Part shown: positions 1-10,900 of the stretch, in pieces | Position numbering within the stretch: position 1 is the stretch's first letter | How the letters are laid out: every line of letters starts with the position of its first letter | Source of the DNA: Neoalteromonas flava | Lineage (GTDB): Bacteria > Pseudomonadota > Gammaproteobacteria > Enterobacterales > Alteromonadaceae | Reading direction: 5' to 3' | Assembly (NCBI RefSeq): GCF_002807685.1 | Contig: NZ_PEAX01000003.1 | Location: 807,777-871,776 of the forward strand | DNA length: 64,000 bases | Notes under the pieces: model-generated | What the model was told of the DNA's origin: nothing | Databases searched by the model: none | What the model saw: the letters and a program-made list of their open reading frames with translations, nothing else | Translations under genes and position numbers: made by a program

Positions 1-66
1 GGCGCCCGGTGCGACGTAAGCGTCGGCCGCTACACTTGGCTCATGCTCCTGAAAACGATAAATCAT
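1..66 (-). CDS. Gamma carbonic anhydrase family protein (N-terminal fragment)
   Basis: This is the first 22 codons of a gene that runs off the left edge. The translation starts MIYRFQEHEPSVAADAYVAP, which matches the start of the gamma carbonic anhydrase-like hexapeptide-repeat proteins (YrdA/CaiE-type), where a short beta-strand leads into the first coil with an AxVAPGA-like step. The ATG overlaps the tesB stop as ATGA, so the two genes are probably translationally coupled. Only the N-terminus is visible, so metal ligands and activity cannot be judged. Confidence 0.65.
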   Translation of the reverse strand, partial: MIYRFQEHEPSVAADAYVAPGA

Positions 67-932
67 CTTGTTTCTCCTGCTAGTCGCACTAAGCCTTCTT
101 GTGCTGTGCTAGCAACTAACTCACCGGCTTGATTGTAAATTTTGCCATTAACTAGCCCTCTCGCATTGCCTGTTACAGGGCTCTCCATGTCGTATAAATG
201 CCATTCACTCATATCAAACTTACGATGAAACCAAATTGAATGGTCGATTGTGGCAATGCGAAGCTTAGGGTTATTAATGGCTACACCATGGGGTTGTAAA
301 GCAGTACCTAAAAAGTGAAAATCTGATGCATAGGCAAGTACAGCTTGCTGAAGCGTTGTCGAATCTCGCGAGACAGGCTCACTGGAACGCAACCAAACCT
401 GCTTTCTAGGCTCAGTGACCTCGCTACTGTAAGGCTTCATCGCTTCAACTGTGCGCAGTTCTATGGCTTTATGGTACTCCAGTGCATTTCGCACTCCACG
501 TCCAACCAAATGTGGATTTTGCTCATAGAACTCAACATCGCTGAGTGTAGATTCAGGCGCTGGAGTTGCTGGCATTTGTGCAAACTGATGGGTAAGATTT
601 TCTTCAGCAACTTGAAATGACGCTGTCATGTAGAAAATATTTTTACCGTTTTGAATGGCTTTTACCCGGCGGGTTGAAAAGCTACCACCATCACGCACAC
701 TTTCGACTTCGTAAATTACCGGTTTCTGCGCATCTCCTGGCAGCAAAAAATAGGAGTGATAACTATGGCAAAAGCGATCGTCGGGTACAGTTGCATTAGC
801 GGCAGCCAACGATTGACCAAGCACTTGCCCACCGAACAATGCACGAAAACCTAAATCCCAACTTTGCCCACGGTAAAGCGAGGCATCAAGCGTTTCTAGT
901 GTCATCAATTGCGTTAAACTTGATTGTTTCAT
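63..932 (-). CDS. tesB: Acyl-CoA thioesterase II
   Basis: TesB hydrolyses medium- and long-chain acyl-CoA esters to free fatty acid and CoA in the cytosol. The 289-residue product is close to the usual TesB length of about 286 and has the double-hotdog signatures: FGGQVLGQSLAAA near residue 35, the HSYHSYFLLPGD strand, the SFSTRRVKAIQ strand, and DHSIWFHRKF near the C-terminus that carries the catalytic Asp. The open frame extends upstream to 995, but that would overlap the kinase gene by about 44 bases. The ATG at 932, giving MKQSSLTQL, lies just after the kinase stop and is preferred. It is third in the rlmJ-kinase-tesB-carbonic anhydrase operon. Confidence 0.93.
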   Translation of the reverse strand: MKQSSLTQLMTLETLDASLYRGQSWDLGFRALFGGQVLGQSLAAANATVPDDRFCHSYHSYFLLPGDAQKPVIYEVESVRDGGSFSTRRVKAIQNGKNIFYMTASFQVAEENLTHQFAQMPATPAPESTLSDVEFYEQNPHLVGRGVRNALEYHKAIELRTVEAMKPYSSEVTEPRKQVWLRSSEPVSRDSTTLQQAVLAYASDFHFLGTALQPHGVAINNPKLRIATIDHSIWFHRKFDMSEWHLYDMESPVTGNARGLVNGKIYNQAGELVASTAQEGLVRLAGETR

Positions 933-951
933 ACAAATAAAGTGCTCATTA

Positions 952-2766
952 TTAACTCGGATAGTAATACGTTTTAGCCACGGCTTGGTGTTCAAAAAAA
1001 CGTGTGTCTTTGTAGGGTAACTTCATAAAGCCAGAGATACCAATACCCTCTATTGTGGGGATCAGCTCAATCACTTTTGCCAATAACTGTCTGAATTCAT
1101 TTTCTTTAGCATGATCCAGCAGCTTGTAATAGTTATGGATCTTTAAATGCGTGGGAAGTGACTCGAAAATAATACAACCGGTGTGATGGATCTGATTCAT
1201 CTTTGCAATAACATTTAGCAATGCTTCAGGTAGCTTAAGAAGTTCGTCGGGATCTTCGCCATCTTCAAAATAGGAATGCATGCGGCTTTCATCTTCAAAA
1301 ACTGATAGCTTACTTTTTTCAAAGCCAATGCTTAGGTCCTGAGAAGGTATAAAGGGTGCGTTTTCATCTTCGCGCTCAACATGCAATGTATCTTTTGCAT
1401 TAAACATGCAGCATTTAAAAATACCCTCTCTATGAATTGCCCGAGCCAGAGTAACGACCACATTAACTGACATATCAAAGCTGTACTTTAATTCTGGTTC
1501 AACCAAATTAAGACTTGAGTCAATAAAGATCCCTTCAGCCTGCCACCGCACCACAAGGCCTCCAACCACAGGATACTTACCCAACCTCGAGACTGCGGCT
1601 ATGAAGGCTTTTTCAATTTCCCCCATGCCTTGCATGTAGTTTTTGTAGTAACGTTCGAATTGCGCATCATTGATATATTTTAAGTCTGCTTCGTCAAGGT
1701 CTGCTTGTTGGCGAAGATAGGATTTACGCGAACTGTACACAACAGTTTCGATTTCTTTTTCATGCGGGCTAACCCATGAAGGGATCATCGCCGGCATAGG
1801 CCCGTGATGATGCGGTGCTAGCTTAATGTTTTTGAGTAAATATAGATTTGCAAAAAATGCGTCACCCGCCTGTCGGCGCACAGTGGCATCATCACTTAAT
1901 AATCCCTGTAATATATCAGCAAAAACCTTCGGCAAGCCCAAAGAAGCCGGTGGTATCACATGGCGGCCAAAGCGACTTGATTGTCCCGAAGCCAGTGCAT
2001 ATAAAGTACCAGCTAGCCCTTGTTCGTCGAATCGCGGTGAGGACAACGCACCATTGAGTTGCTCTTCACCAATAAAGTAGACATCGCCTAAACGGGCATT
2101 GGTTTGTTGTAAATCACCGGACATCAGATCCATAACGTTTTGGTTGATGTGCTGACCTCGTTCGTCTAGCTGAGCATAGACACTAGAGCCCCAATCAATT
2201 AGTCCGACAGTTTGAGTATTAGCGTCCCAAACCACATTTGATGGTTTAATATCGCCATGCACGATGGGTTTCAGCGAATCACCGTGAACATTGCTGCGCA
2301 ATTCCAGTAAAATATCGGCCAATTGCACAGCAATTTTTAATACTTTTTCTGCACCTAGCGGTCCTTCACGCAAGGAAACGCGCTCTAAATCTTCACCGAT
2401 GGCACGCTGCATAACCAAGATTGATTGACGTTTAATTTGTTGGAATTCGATTAATGCAGGTACAAAGCGATGCTCAACCTGACTTAGCATGAACGCCTCT
2501 TCTTCAAGTCGATCTTGGACGTGCTGTGGTAGATTAATACGCGAAAATTTAAATACGTGTTGCTCACCCGTAGGACTTACACCCGCAAACGCGAAACCAA
2601 ACGCTCCCTTGCCTATCATTTCTACTTGGCTGTAACCCAACTCTTTTAATTGCTGAGAGCAAAGCGCAAACCAATCTTTTAATCGTTTAGCGTCTGAGTG
2701 CGAGAGCAAATAGATACTTTGCTCTTCTGGAATATAAAAGTGTTTTAATGCCTTTCTATCTGTCAT
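952..2766 (-). CDS. Ser/Thr protein kinase with a long uncharacterised C-terminal region
   Basis: The N-terminal half is a Hanks-type protein kinase fold. The glycine loop is GKGAFG at residues 52-57, a candidate ATP lysine is K73 in VFKFSR, the catalytic loop is HGDIKPSN at 170-177, and the metal-binding Asp is D191 in IDWGSS, replacing the usual DFG. HGD in place of HRD resembles kinases in the aminoglycoside/choline-kinase direction, so the substrate could be a protein or a small molecule. The kinase fold seems to end near residue 310. The remaining 290 residues match no domain I recognise, and I see no transmembrane segment. It starts one base after the rlmJ stop, so it is cotranscribed with rlmJ and tesB. 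The substrate is unknown. Confidence 0.8.
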   Translation of the reverse strand: MTDRKALKHFYIPEEQSIYLLSHSDAKRLKDWFALCSQQLKELGYSQVEMIGKGAFGFAFAGVSPTGEQHVFKFSRINLPQHVQDRLEEEAFMLSQVEHRFVPALIEFQQIKRQSILVMQRAIGEDLERVSLREGPLGAEKVLKIAVQLADILLELRSNVHGDSLKPIVHGDIKPSNVVWDANTQTVGLIDWGSSVYAQLDERGQHINQNVMDLMSGDLQQTNARLGDVYFIGEEQLNGALSSPRFDEQGLAGTLYALASGQSSRFGRHVIPPASLGLPKVFADILQGLLSDDATVRRQAGDAFFANLYLLKNIKLAPHHHGPMPAMIPSWVSPHEKEIETVVYSSRKSYLRQQADLDEADLKYINDAQFERYYKNYMQGMGEIEKAFIAAVSRLGKYPVVGGLVVRWQAEGIFIDSSLNLVEPELKYSFDMSVNVVVTLARAIHREGIFKCCMFNAKDTLHVEREDENAPFIPSQDLSIGFEKSKLSVFEDESRMHSYFEDGEDPDELLKLPEALLNVIAKMNQIHHTGCIIFESLPTHLKIHNYYKLLDHAKENEFRQLLAKVIELIPTIEGIGISGFMKLPYKDTRFFEHQAVAKTYYYPS

Positions 2767-2767
2767 C

Positions 2768-3610
2768 TCAGGTCGGGGGCACCAGCCATTCGAGGTTGGT
2801 ATCTGTCGCGTTTAACATATGATGCAGTTGCTCAATAATATCTGAAACGGCTGTATAGAGTTGCCAAGGTGGATTTATTCCCAGCATGCCAGAGCCATAC
2901 ATTCCAACCTCTGCATTTTTACTCGCTATCGATAATTCGGCTTTGAAAACGCCAGACTTAGCAAGTGGAGCAAGTTTTTGCAGCATTTTTTCCGACTGCC
3001 CGCTTTTAGCCTTCGCGCGCTTGGTAAGCAATGGATACCAGACTAAAATACAAGCATTTGGCCATTTGTGTAGAACTTGGCTTACCGTGGAAACAACCTT
3101 CTGATACTCATCCAGTAATTCATACGGGGGATCAATGATCACCATCCCTCGCCTTATCTTGGGTGGTGTTAGCCCTACAATGCCTTCAAAACCGTCGCGA
3201 TGGTGAATATTGGCATTGCTAAGTTCTGCTAATCGCTTCAATTTATCAGCTTCTGATGCGTGCAGTTCAAAAAGGGTTAACTCGTCCTCTTCCCTAAGTG
3301 ATTCCGCAATCAACACAGGAGAACCTGGTAATTGCTTATTCCTACCAAACTGTTCAATTAAGGTTTGATAACGAATGATACCATCAGCAAGTGATTGGTC
3401 ATTCTTAAGCAAAGCGACACCAGTTTCGAACTCACGATTTTTTAAGACTTCTGCATCGTCATACGAATACACTCCAGCACCCGCATGCGTATCGAATACA
3501 CAAAATGGCTTATTTTTTTGCTTAAATTGATGCACGGTTTCCAATAACAAAACGTGTTTTAAAACGTCTGCATGGTTACCGCTGTGAAAGGCGTGTTTAT
3601 AACTTAACAA
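2768..3610 (-). CDS. rlmJ: 23S rRNA (adenine(2030)-N(6))-methyltransferase
   Basis: RlmJ methylates N6 of A2030 in 23S rRNA with S-adenosylmethionine. The 280-residue length equals the E. coli enzyme. The characteristic N-terminus MLSYKHAFHSGNHADVLKH is present, with a SAM-binding FDTHAGAGVY at 39-48 and the catalytic DPPY motif at 160-163 in VIIDPPYELL. The gene is the first of a minus-strand operon followed at once by a protein kinase gene, with only one base between the TGA and the next ATG. A promoter should lie in 3611-3700; I could not pick a convincing one. Confidence 0.96.
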   Translation of the reverse strand: MLSYKHAFHSGNHADVLKHVLLLETVHQFKQKNKPFCVFDTHAGAGVYSYDDAEVLKNREFETGVALLKNDQSLADGIIRYQTLIEQFGRNKQLPGSPVLIAESLREEDELTLFELHASEADKLKRLAELSNANIHHRDGFEGIVGLTPPKIRRGMVIIDPPYELLDEYQKVVSTVSQVLHKWPNACILVWYPLLTKRAKAKSGQSEKMLQKLAPLAKSGVFKAELSIASKNAEVGMYGSGMLGINPPWQLYTAVSDIIEQLHHMLNATDTNLEWLVPPT

Positions 3611-3699
3611 TGTGGTTTCCAGCCATTTTTACCGTATTTAACCACCCTCAGCACTAGAGGTAAATAACCATATGAACATCACGATAAACAACGTTATCG

Positions 3700-3743
3700 A
3701 AAATAAAAAGGCCTGCATTCAATCGGCATTGAAAACAGGCCTT
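3700..3743 (-). terminator. Rho-independent terminator of the bkd operon
   Basis: Perfect 8-bp arms AAGGCCTG (3708-3715) and CAGGCCTT (3736-3743) flank a 20-base loop. Read on the minus strand, the stem is followed by TTTTTATTTTC. It sits 64 bases after the bkdB stop and before rlmJ, so it should end the bkd transcript. Confidence 0.75.
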
Positions 3744-3806
3744 CAAACCATTCAACGGTAGTCCAAATGGATCAGTCGCGTTAATTCTTTGGACAGATCA
3801 CTACCG

Positions 3807-5393
3807 TCATCGTAAATTCAATAGCATCATGGATGGTTGTTGCAAGTAAGCCATAAAGCAGTTGTTGAATTTAACCATTGTTGCACCATCTATGACGCGG
3901 TGATCCCCTGACCAGTTAACTTGCATTATATTGGCTGCAATTACATTACCCTGCTGATCAAACCGCGGCAATTGTTGGGTTTTACCTAGGGCTACTATCG
4001 CAACTTCAGGCTTGTTGATGACTGGAGTAGCAACCGTGCCACCGATAGCTCCAATATTGGAAATACTAATGCTACCGCCGGTTAAGTCTTGATTTGATAG
4101 TTTACCTTCTCGTGCACGCTCAATGATCTGGTTCATTTCATTGGCGATATCCTCAATCGACTTATCCTGCACACATTTAATATTAGGCACCAAAAGACCA
4201 ATTTTGCTATCCACCGCAAAACCAATGTTATGATCAGCGAGATAGGTAAGCTCTGTTCCATCACTTGATAAACGACTATTAATGATTGGAAACTCATTCA
4301 ACGCAAGAGATAGCGCCTTAATAAAGAAAGGCATAAACGATAGTTTAACACCTTTCTTTTCTAACGCCGGTTTTAACTGTGAACGCAACGCAATTAGCTG
4401 CCCCATGTCTAATTCATCACTGACAGTAAAGTGCGGAATAGTGCTAACCGAATCGACCATTTGCCGAGCCATTGCAGCTTGTATCCCTTTAACCTGAACA
4501 GTTGTATTAGAGCGCAAAGAACTTGCAACAGGGGTTTCTACCTTCGCTTGTTCAGCGACAGTTGTTATTGACGAATTATTAACGGCACCACTTAGGTCTT
4601 GCTTCAAGATACGGCCTTTTTTACCGCTCCCTGCAATGCTCGATAGATCAATATTTTGTTCACGCGCAATTCTACGAACAGCAGGACTGGCAAGAACTTT
4701 TCCAGGAATTGAAACGGGGGGCTCAAATGCCCCATCAGGAAACTTAGTATTACTATCAATCTTGCTGACAGGCGCAGGCACACTGTTTATCGTTTTATGT
4801 GTTTCTGTAGCGACCGGAGCAGCGCCAACCTCGAACGAGTCAGTTATAAGTGCGAATAACGGCGCGTGAACTTTCGCGATTTCACCTTCCTTGTGGTATT
4901 GCTTGCCAATGCTACCCGCTGTTTTCGCAGGAATTTCAACGACAGCCTTATCAGTCATAACTTCAACGATAGGTTGGTCTTCTTCAACAGCGTCACCTTC
5001 GGCGACTAGCCATTTAACGATCTCGCATTCAACGATACCCTCGCCTATATCGGGCAGGATAAAATCTTCACTCACCCCATTACCGCCCGCAGACACTTGT
5101 TGCTGTTTATTTTCTTCTGTTACAGGTTGAGTTTGTTCAGCAACCTCATTGCTTGTGTCTTCACTCATCGCGAACAATGGTGCGTGAACCTTAGCGATCT
5201 CACCCACTTTATAATAAAGCTTCTTAACTACGCCTGAATGCATGGCAGGGATCTGTACCGTTGCTTTATCAGTCATGACCTCTGCTACTGGCTGGTCTTC
5301 CTCAATGAAGTCACCTTCGCTCACCAACCATTCCAGCAATTCACACTCAACGATCCCCTCACCGATGTCAGGTAAAATAAAATCTTTACTCAT
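3807..5393 (-). CDS. bkdB: Branched-chain 2-oxoacid dehydrogenase E2 (lipoamide acyltransferase)
   Basis: E2 core of the branched-chain 2-oxoacid dehydrogenase complex; it moves the acyl group from E1 through lipoyl-lysine to CoA. Two lipoyl domains are visible, with lipoyl lysines K43 and K148, both in EVMTDKA. A Pro/Thr/Val-rich linker leads to an E3-binding domain at about 233-268 (ASPAVRRIAREQ then GSGKKGRILKQDL). The catalytic acyltransferase domain ends with WSGDHRVIDG, where H498 and D502 are the active-site pair. The two lipoyl domains are close copies, which suggests a tandem duplication; many bacterial BkdB proteins have only one. It follows bkdA2 by 10 bases. No E3 (lpd) gene is in the window. 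Confidence 0.95.
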   Translation of the reverse strand: MSKDFILPDIGEGIVECELLEWLVSEGDFIEEDQPVAEVMTDKATVQIPAMHSGVVKKLYYKVGEIAKVHAPLFAMSEDTSNEVAEQTQPVTEENKQQQVSAGGNGVSEDFILPDIGEGIVECEIVKWLVAEGDAVEEDQPIVEVMTDKAVVEIPAKTAGSIGKQYHKEGEIAKVHAPLFALITDSFEVGAAPVATETHKTINSVPAPVSKIDSNTKFPDGAFEPPVSIPGKVLASPAVRRIAREQNIDLSSIAGSGKKGRILKQDLSGAVNNSSITTVAEQAKVETPVASSLRSNTTVQVKGIQAAMARQMVDSVSTIPHFTVSDELDMGQLIALRSQLKPALEKKGVKLSFMPFFIKALSLALNEFPIINSRLSSDGTELTYLADHNIGFAVDSKIGLLVPNIKCVQDKSIEDIANEMNQIIERAREGKLSNQDLTGGSISISNIGAIGGTVATPVINKPEVAIVALGKTQQLPRFDQQGNVIAANIMQVNWSGDHRVIDGATMVKFNNCFMAYLQQPSMMLLNLR

Positions 5394-5403
5394 TGCATTC
5401 GCC

Positions 5404-6381
5404 TCAGTAGTTCATTGTGCGCATAATGGCTTCGTAGGTTTTCAAGTGATCAGGCATATATTCCTTCTCATGGGCAAGCGGGTATGGTGTATCAAGACCA
5501 CAAACCCTTGCAATCGGCGCTTCCAAATACAAGAAACACTTATCTTGAATTGTCGCGGCGACTTCACTAGCAAACCCGCCGGTTTGTGGAGCTTCATGAT
5601 TGATCAGTAACCGGCCCGTTTTCATCACTGAAGCTGCAATGGTTTCAACGTCCCACGGGAGAATACTGCGCAAATCAATAACTTCACAGCTGACGCCGTC
5701 TTCTCGCGCCATCCCAGCAGCTTTCTCAATAACTTCCATCTGTGCGCCCCATGCTAAAAGAGTAATATCATTACCTTCTTCAACAACATCAGCTTTGCCC
5801 AATGGCAGTGTGTAATCTTCTTCGGGAACATCACTCACGGAAGCACGATACAAGCGCTTTGGCTCCATAAATAAGACCGGGTTATCATCGCGAATTGACG
5901 CCAGTAAAAGCCCCTTCGCTTGATATGGGTTCCGCGGTACAACAATTTTCATGCCCGGTGTATGCGCAAAATAGGCTTCCGGTGATTGTGAATGATACAA
6001 ACCGCCAGCAATACCGCCGCCATAAGGGGTACGAATCGTTAACGAACCGCAGGTAAATTGGCCACCAGAACGGTAGCGGAACTTAGCTGTTTCATTAACA
6101 ATTTGATCGAATGCTGGGAAAATATAGTCAGCGAATTGAATTTCAGCGATCGGATATGAACCCTGTGATGCTAACCCGTTAGCAAATCCAATGATCCCCT
6201 GCTCTGTTAATGGAGAGTTAAAGCAGCGCTGTTTACCAAATTTTTCTTGCAGATTACTTGTCGCTCTGAAAACGCCACCAAAGTGTCCAACGTCTTCACC
6301 AAAAACTACTACCTTCTCATTCCGTTCCATTTCCAAAATAAGGGCATTGTTGATGGCTTGCAAAAGATTCATTTTAGCCAT
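5404..6381 (-). CDS. bkdA2: Branched-chain 2-oxoacid dehydrogenase E1 beta subunit
   Basis: Beta subunit of the heterotetrameric thiamine-diphosphate E1, which decarboxylates the 2-oxo acids from valine, leucine and isoleucine. The 325-residue product shows the transketolase-type pyrimidine-binding domain: [11 protein letters not shown] at the start, [34 protein letters not shown], and [14 protein letters not shown]. The C-terminal domain contains [15 protein letters not shown]. Its ATG overlaps the bkdA1 stop in TAATG, so the E1 subunits are probably made in matched amounts. The bkdB gene lies directly downstream. Confidence 0.95.
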   Translation of the reverse strand: MAKMNLLQAINNALILEMERNEKVVVFGEDVGHFGGVFRATSNLQEKFGKQRCFNSPLTEQGIIGFANGLASQGSYPIAEIQFADYIFPAFDQIVNETAKFRYRSGGQFTCGSLTIRTPYGGGIAGGLYHSQSPEAYFAHTPGMKIVVPRNPYQAKGLLLASIRDDNPVLFMEPKRLYRASVSDVPEEDYTLPLGKADVVEEGNDITLLAWGAQMEVIEKAAGMAREDGVSCEVIDLRSILPWDVETIAASVMKTGRLLINHEAPQTGGFASEVAATIQDKCFLYLEAPIARVCGLDTPYPLAHEKEYMPDHLKTYEAIMRTMNY

Positions 6382-7568
6382 TATTCAAACTCCTTTGCTG
6401 TTTTTGGATATGCATCTGGGTACTTCCGAATATGTGATTTTAGTGAATCTAATTGTTCTTTCAGATGCCACGGCACTTGGTCATAAACATCATTCACCAT
6501 GTCGTCCAATGGGCATATGTCTACCTTTTCCGCTACTTTTACTGCGGCGAGGATTTCTTGTCGGGTTTCGGTCAAAAATGCGTCATGGGCTTTTTCATCA
6601 TGCCAACCATTATCAATCACCCATTGCTTAAAGCGGTGAATTGGGTCCTTATCTCGCCATTTCGCTTCTTCTTCTTTCGAGCGGTAGCCGGTTGGATCGT
6701 CTGACGTGCTATGCGCTGCAAGTCGATAGGTCATAGCTTCGATTAGCACTGGACAGTTTTCGGCCAGCGCAATTTCACGTGCTTTTTCTGTCGCCGCGTA
6801 TACTGCCAGAACATCATTGCCATCCACTCTTATCGTTTTGATACCATACCCAATGCCGCGTGATGCAATCCCATCACCGGCAAATTGTTCTTCTGCTGGG
6901 GTGGAAATCGCATACCCATTATTACGACAGAAAAATATGACTGGACAATTTAATACTGCGGCCATGTTCAAACCTGCATGAAAATCGCCCTCGGATGCCG
7001 CGCCTTCGCCAAAATAACAAATCGTAATTGCGTCATTACCCGCAAGACGTTGGCCGTATGCATATCCTGATGCTTGCGGGATCTGGGTACCTAATGGCGA
7101 AGAAATCGTCATAAAATTAAGCGCCTTATCACCATAATGGATAGGCATTTGACGACCTTTATTAGGGTCCAAACGATTACTAAACATTTGGTTCATGAAT
7201 TGTTCGGTACGGTAGCCCCGATACGCTAGCGCCGCTTGCTCACGATACTGCGACATAATCATGTCTTGATCAGCAAGTGCAGCCGCACTGGCAGTCGTTG
7301 CAGCCTCTTCCCCTGTGCAAGCAAGATAAAAACTAATCCGACCTTGACGTTGCGCAGCAATCATTCGCTCATCTAGTAGTCGAATGTATTCCATTGTGCG
7401 CAATATTTTTACTGCTTTATCTTTTTCTATTTTAGGCGCTTCAGCCTTACTTATAACGCTACCTTGTTCATCCAAAATCTGTAGCATTGGAATATCAACG
7501 ATGCCATTTGCGATGACGTTAAGCGTTTGAGTGGACGCCACGTTGGATAAATGGTTACGGTCGTTCAT
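6381..7568 (-). CDS. bkdA1: Branched-chain 2-oxoacid dehydrogenase E1 alpha subunit
   Basis: Alpha subunit of branched-chain E1, carrying the thiamine-diphosphate motif [17 protein letters not shown] followed by the [10 protein letters not shown] strand. The loop [11 protein letters not shown], which in this family carries the residues facing E2 and the cofactor, is present. At 395 residues with an N-terminal extension ([20 protein letters not shown]) it resembles the branched-chain rather than the pyruvate enzyme. The start is backed by GGAG five bases upstream of the ATG. It opens the bkdA1-bkdA2-bkdB operon; no Lrp-type bkdR regulator is adjacent. Confidence 0.95.
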   Translation of the reverse strand: MNDRNHLSNVASTQTLNVIANGIVDIPMLQILDEQGSVISKAEAPKIEKDKAVKILRTMEYIRLLDERMIAAQRQGRISFYLACTGEEAATTASAAALADQDMIMSQYREQAALAYRGYRTEQFMNQMFSNRLDPNKGRQMPIHYGDKALNFMTISSPLGTQIPQASGYAYGQRLAGNDAITICYFGEGAASEGDFHAGLNMAAVLNCPVIFFCRNNGYAISTPAEEQFAGDGIASRGIGYGIKTIRVDGNDVLAVYAATEKAREIALAENCPVLIEAMTYRLAAHSTSDDPTGYRSKEEEAKWRDKDPIHRFKQWVIDNGWHDEKAHDAFLTETRQEILAAVKVAEKVDICPLDDMVNDVYDQVPWHLKEQLDSLKSHIRKYPDAYPKTAKEFE

Positions 7569-7987
7569 GGAAACTCCGCTGTATTTTTAGGTGTAGGGAT
7601 AATGGAAGAATAGTACGCGAATCACCGAATGTCGGTGTTGCTTTTTACGTAACCTTCTCTGGATTCAACAATAATTATGTTTCTGAATTGTTAACAAAAT
7701 CGGGATGATTATCCTACAAATTCAAAGTTGTGAAGATGCATTCTCATTTTGTCCGGATTTATGAAAAATTTAATTTCGTTCAGAGCAAAATTCATCAAAT
7801 AAAACGTTGTATCAGTTGATAATTTATTACCTAAATTACATTACATATGTGAAATATTTGTGCTAGAACTATGTAATCGCCATTTTTTTGGCGTTTTCTT
7901 GAGTGAAAGTCTACATCGCTCAAAAAATAACAATAATCAACTCAATCCAGGGACATATTCCCATATCAGGAAGACGGAGGTTAACCT
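7569..7987. other. Divergent intergenic region, bkdA1 / subtilase
   Basis: This 419-base AT-rich region must hold the outward promoters for bkdA1 (minus) and the subtilase (plus). I could not assign -35/-10 pairs with confidence. A small hairpin, CGCCA (7878-7882) and TGGCG (7889-7893) around a six-T loop and followed by TTTTC, lies about 95 bases before the subtilase start and could sit in its leader. A strong GGAGG at 7976-7980 serves the subtilase. I see no gene. Confidence 0.6.
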
Positions 7988-10900
7988 GTGAACCATAAAG
8001 TGACATTAGCTGTCTCAGCAGCGTTGATGTCGATGTCAGTTCATTCAGCGACAGAATTAGCGAATGCTAGTCAAGCTGGCTTCAACATCGACAGAAGCGC
8101 ATTGAAAGCAGCCAGTCCCAAATCAATTAATAAGGGTGTTAGCTATACCAATTTTAATTTTGAAGAAAAATTTAAAATTGAAAAAGGGTTAGAGAACAAG
8201 CCTTACACCTATATCGTTCATTTTAACAATGCCCCAGTGGCGCTCTATGACGGTGGTGTAGAGGGATTAGAAGCGACCAGCCCAGGGGCATCTTTTGAAC
8301 TTAAAGGTGTCAAATCAAACTCTTCAAAGTTGGATGTAAATTCACCAGAAGTCGTTGCGTATTCATCCTTTCTTGAACGAAACCAGAATGAAACCCTTGA
8401 CGCCGTTACCGAGTTAGCAAGTAACGCTAAGCTGTTAGCACGTTATAAGTATGCGCTCAACGCTGCAGCGATAAGCTTAACTCCTTCAGAGGCAGAACAG
8501 GTAGCGAAATTACCGGGTGTAAAGTTTGTTGAAAGAGATCAACTTTTCACATTAGACACTGATACTGGACCTGGATTAATTGGCGCACCCGCTGTTTGGG
8601 ATGGTAGCGCTCCTGATAATGGTGTGGGCGTAGCTGGTGAAGGCGTAGTAGTAGGTATAATCGATAGCGGTATTAATACTGATCACGATAGCTTTGCAGA
8701 CATTTCTGGCGACGGCTATGACCATGAAAACCCGCTTGGTGAGGGGGTCTATTTGGGTGATTGTGCAGGCGATTTTGCGAGCCTCTGCAATGACAAACTA
8801 ATTGGTGTGTACAGTTATCCAGTTATTACAGATAACTATGATGACACATCCGTTTTCCCACCTAACCTTCCAAAGAACGGTGAAGACTATGGCGGTCACG
8901 GTACTCACGTTGCCAGTACTGCTGCAGGAAACATCTTGTATGACGTCCCTGAGTCAACACCAGAGTTTGGTGCAGTGGAAAGTTCTGGCGTTCCAACTGG
9001 ATTCGTCTTCGACCGAATTTCAGGTGTAGCTCCTCGAGCAAATATCATTTCATACCAAGTTTGTTTTGGTGGTAGAAGCCAAGCAGGAGATACTTATGGA
9101 GATTGCCCTGGTGCCGCAATTGCTGCTGGTATTGAATCGGCAATAGCTGATGGTGTAGATGTAATTAACTACTCTATAAGTGGCGGTGGTTTCTCATGGG
9201 GAAGTTCCACAGAGTTAGCTTACCTCTCAGCGCGAAATGCCGGTATTTTTGTTGCAACTTCTGCCGGTAACGGTGGCCCTGGTGCGTCAACCACTCCGAA
9301 GCATGCACCCTGGTACACTGCGGTTGCAGCTGCTGAGCATGGTCGATCAGTAGAGTATGCAAAATCTATTGGTACGTTCACTGGCGGTGATTCTGACCTT
9401 GCAGACATCGACGGAGTGAGTAATTCTGGTGGCATAACGGCGTCTATCGTATACGCTGGCGACTATGAAAATCCGAATTCGGATGACGACCCAGCGCAAT
9501 GTCTTGAGCCATTCCCAGCTGGAACATTTAGCGGCGAAATCGTAGTTTGTGACCGTGGCTCAATCGCTCGAGTACAAAAAGCTGTTAATGTAGCCGATGG
9601 TGGCGCTGGTGGTTATGTTCTAGCCAATTTACAAGGCGGTGCAACCTCGCTTAACAGTGATGCGTATGTCATCCCAGGTATTCATATCAGTGCTGACGAT
9701 GGTGATGCTTTAAAAGCTTGGTTGGCATCGGGCGAAGGTCATACTGCAACAATTGCTGCATCCAGCGGCGAGTTAGTGATAGACCCAAGTAGAGTTGATG
9801 TATTAGCTGGTTTCTCTTCAAAGGGACCTAGTACAACGATTTCAACACTTACTCCTACCATTACTGGTCCTGGCGTAAATATTTACGCGGCGTACGCCGA
9901 TCAGCAATTTGGTCATGATGGACATGAACCTGCGGCCGGTGACTTTGATTACCTTTCAGGTACATCGATGAGCTCTCCTCACGTAGCGGGTGCAGCAGCA
10001 CTAGTTAAAAGTGCTAAGCCTAATTGGTCACCTGATAATATCCGTTCAGCCTTAGCAATGACTGCCACACCGACTGTGATAAAAGAAGATGGTGTTACTC
10101 CTGGTGATTGGTTCGACATGGGTTCAGGTAGAGTTCAAGTTGATTTAGCGGTCCAAGCTGGATTAGTCATGGACGAAACCGCTCAAAACTACGTTAATGC
10201 TAATCCTAACGCTGGTGGTGAGCCTAGATCACTTAATATTCCAAGTGTTACCGATACCAACTGCGTTGGCGTATGTACATGGACTCGTACCGTTACAGCA
10301 ACAAAAGATGGCAACTGGACGGCTGCTGGTGGTGCGATTTCTGATGGCGTTGTGGTTTCAGTCAGCCCTGAAACGTTCACGCTAGCTGCTGGTGAAAGCC
10401 AAGAGCTTGAAATTACTGTTGACGTATTCAACGCTGAAAGCGATGTATGGTCTTTCGGTATCGTTAACTTAACGTCAGACAGTTCACCTGATCTGCACTT
10501 ACCAGTATCAGTAGTTGCGTCTTTGGGTAATATCCCTGATACGCTAGAGATGGAAGCAAAACGTAACCAAGATTCTTTCCTAGTAACTGATTTGCTATCT
10601 GTTGAAATCACTGATTTCACTGCCACCTCATTTGGTTTGACCAAAGCTACTGTAGTGGAAGGCAGTGTTGCGCAGGATAGTAATAACTCGTCTATCTTGG
10701 ATGACCTTGAAGACGGCTTGTTCATTACCACTGTTGACGTGCCTGAAGGTGCCAAACGTTTGTTTGCCAGTACTTCAGATTCGACTTCACCAGACCTCGA
10801 CTTGTTCGTAGTTATCGACCGCAACGCGGACGGTATTCCTACGGGTGATGAAGTTGTTGGTGTAAGTGCGACAGCAAGTGCAGATGAATTGGTTGACTTG

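Noticed and set aside
63-995. tesB starting at 995
   Set aside because: It would overlap the kinase coding region by about 44 bases; ATG 932 avoids this and fits the family length.
10189-10824. 211-codon antisense frame inside the subtilase gene
   Set aside because: Ser/Thr/Val-rich translation that is the shadow of the beta-rich repeats; no ribosome-binding site or family match, and the plus-strand gene is certain.
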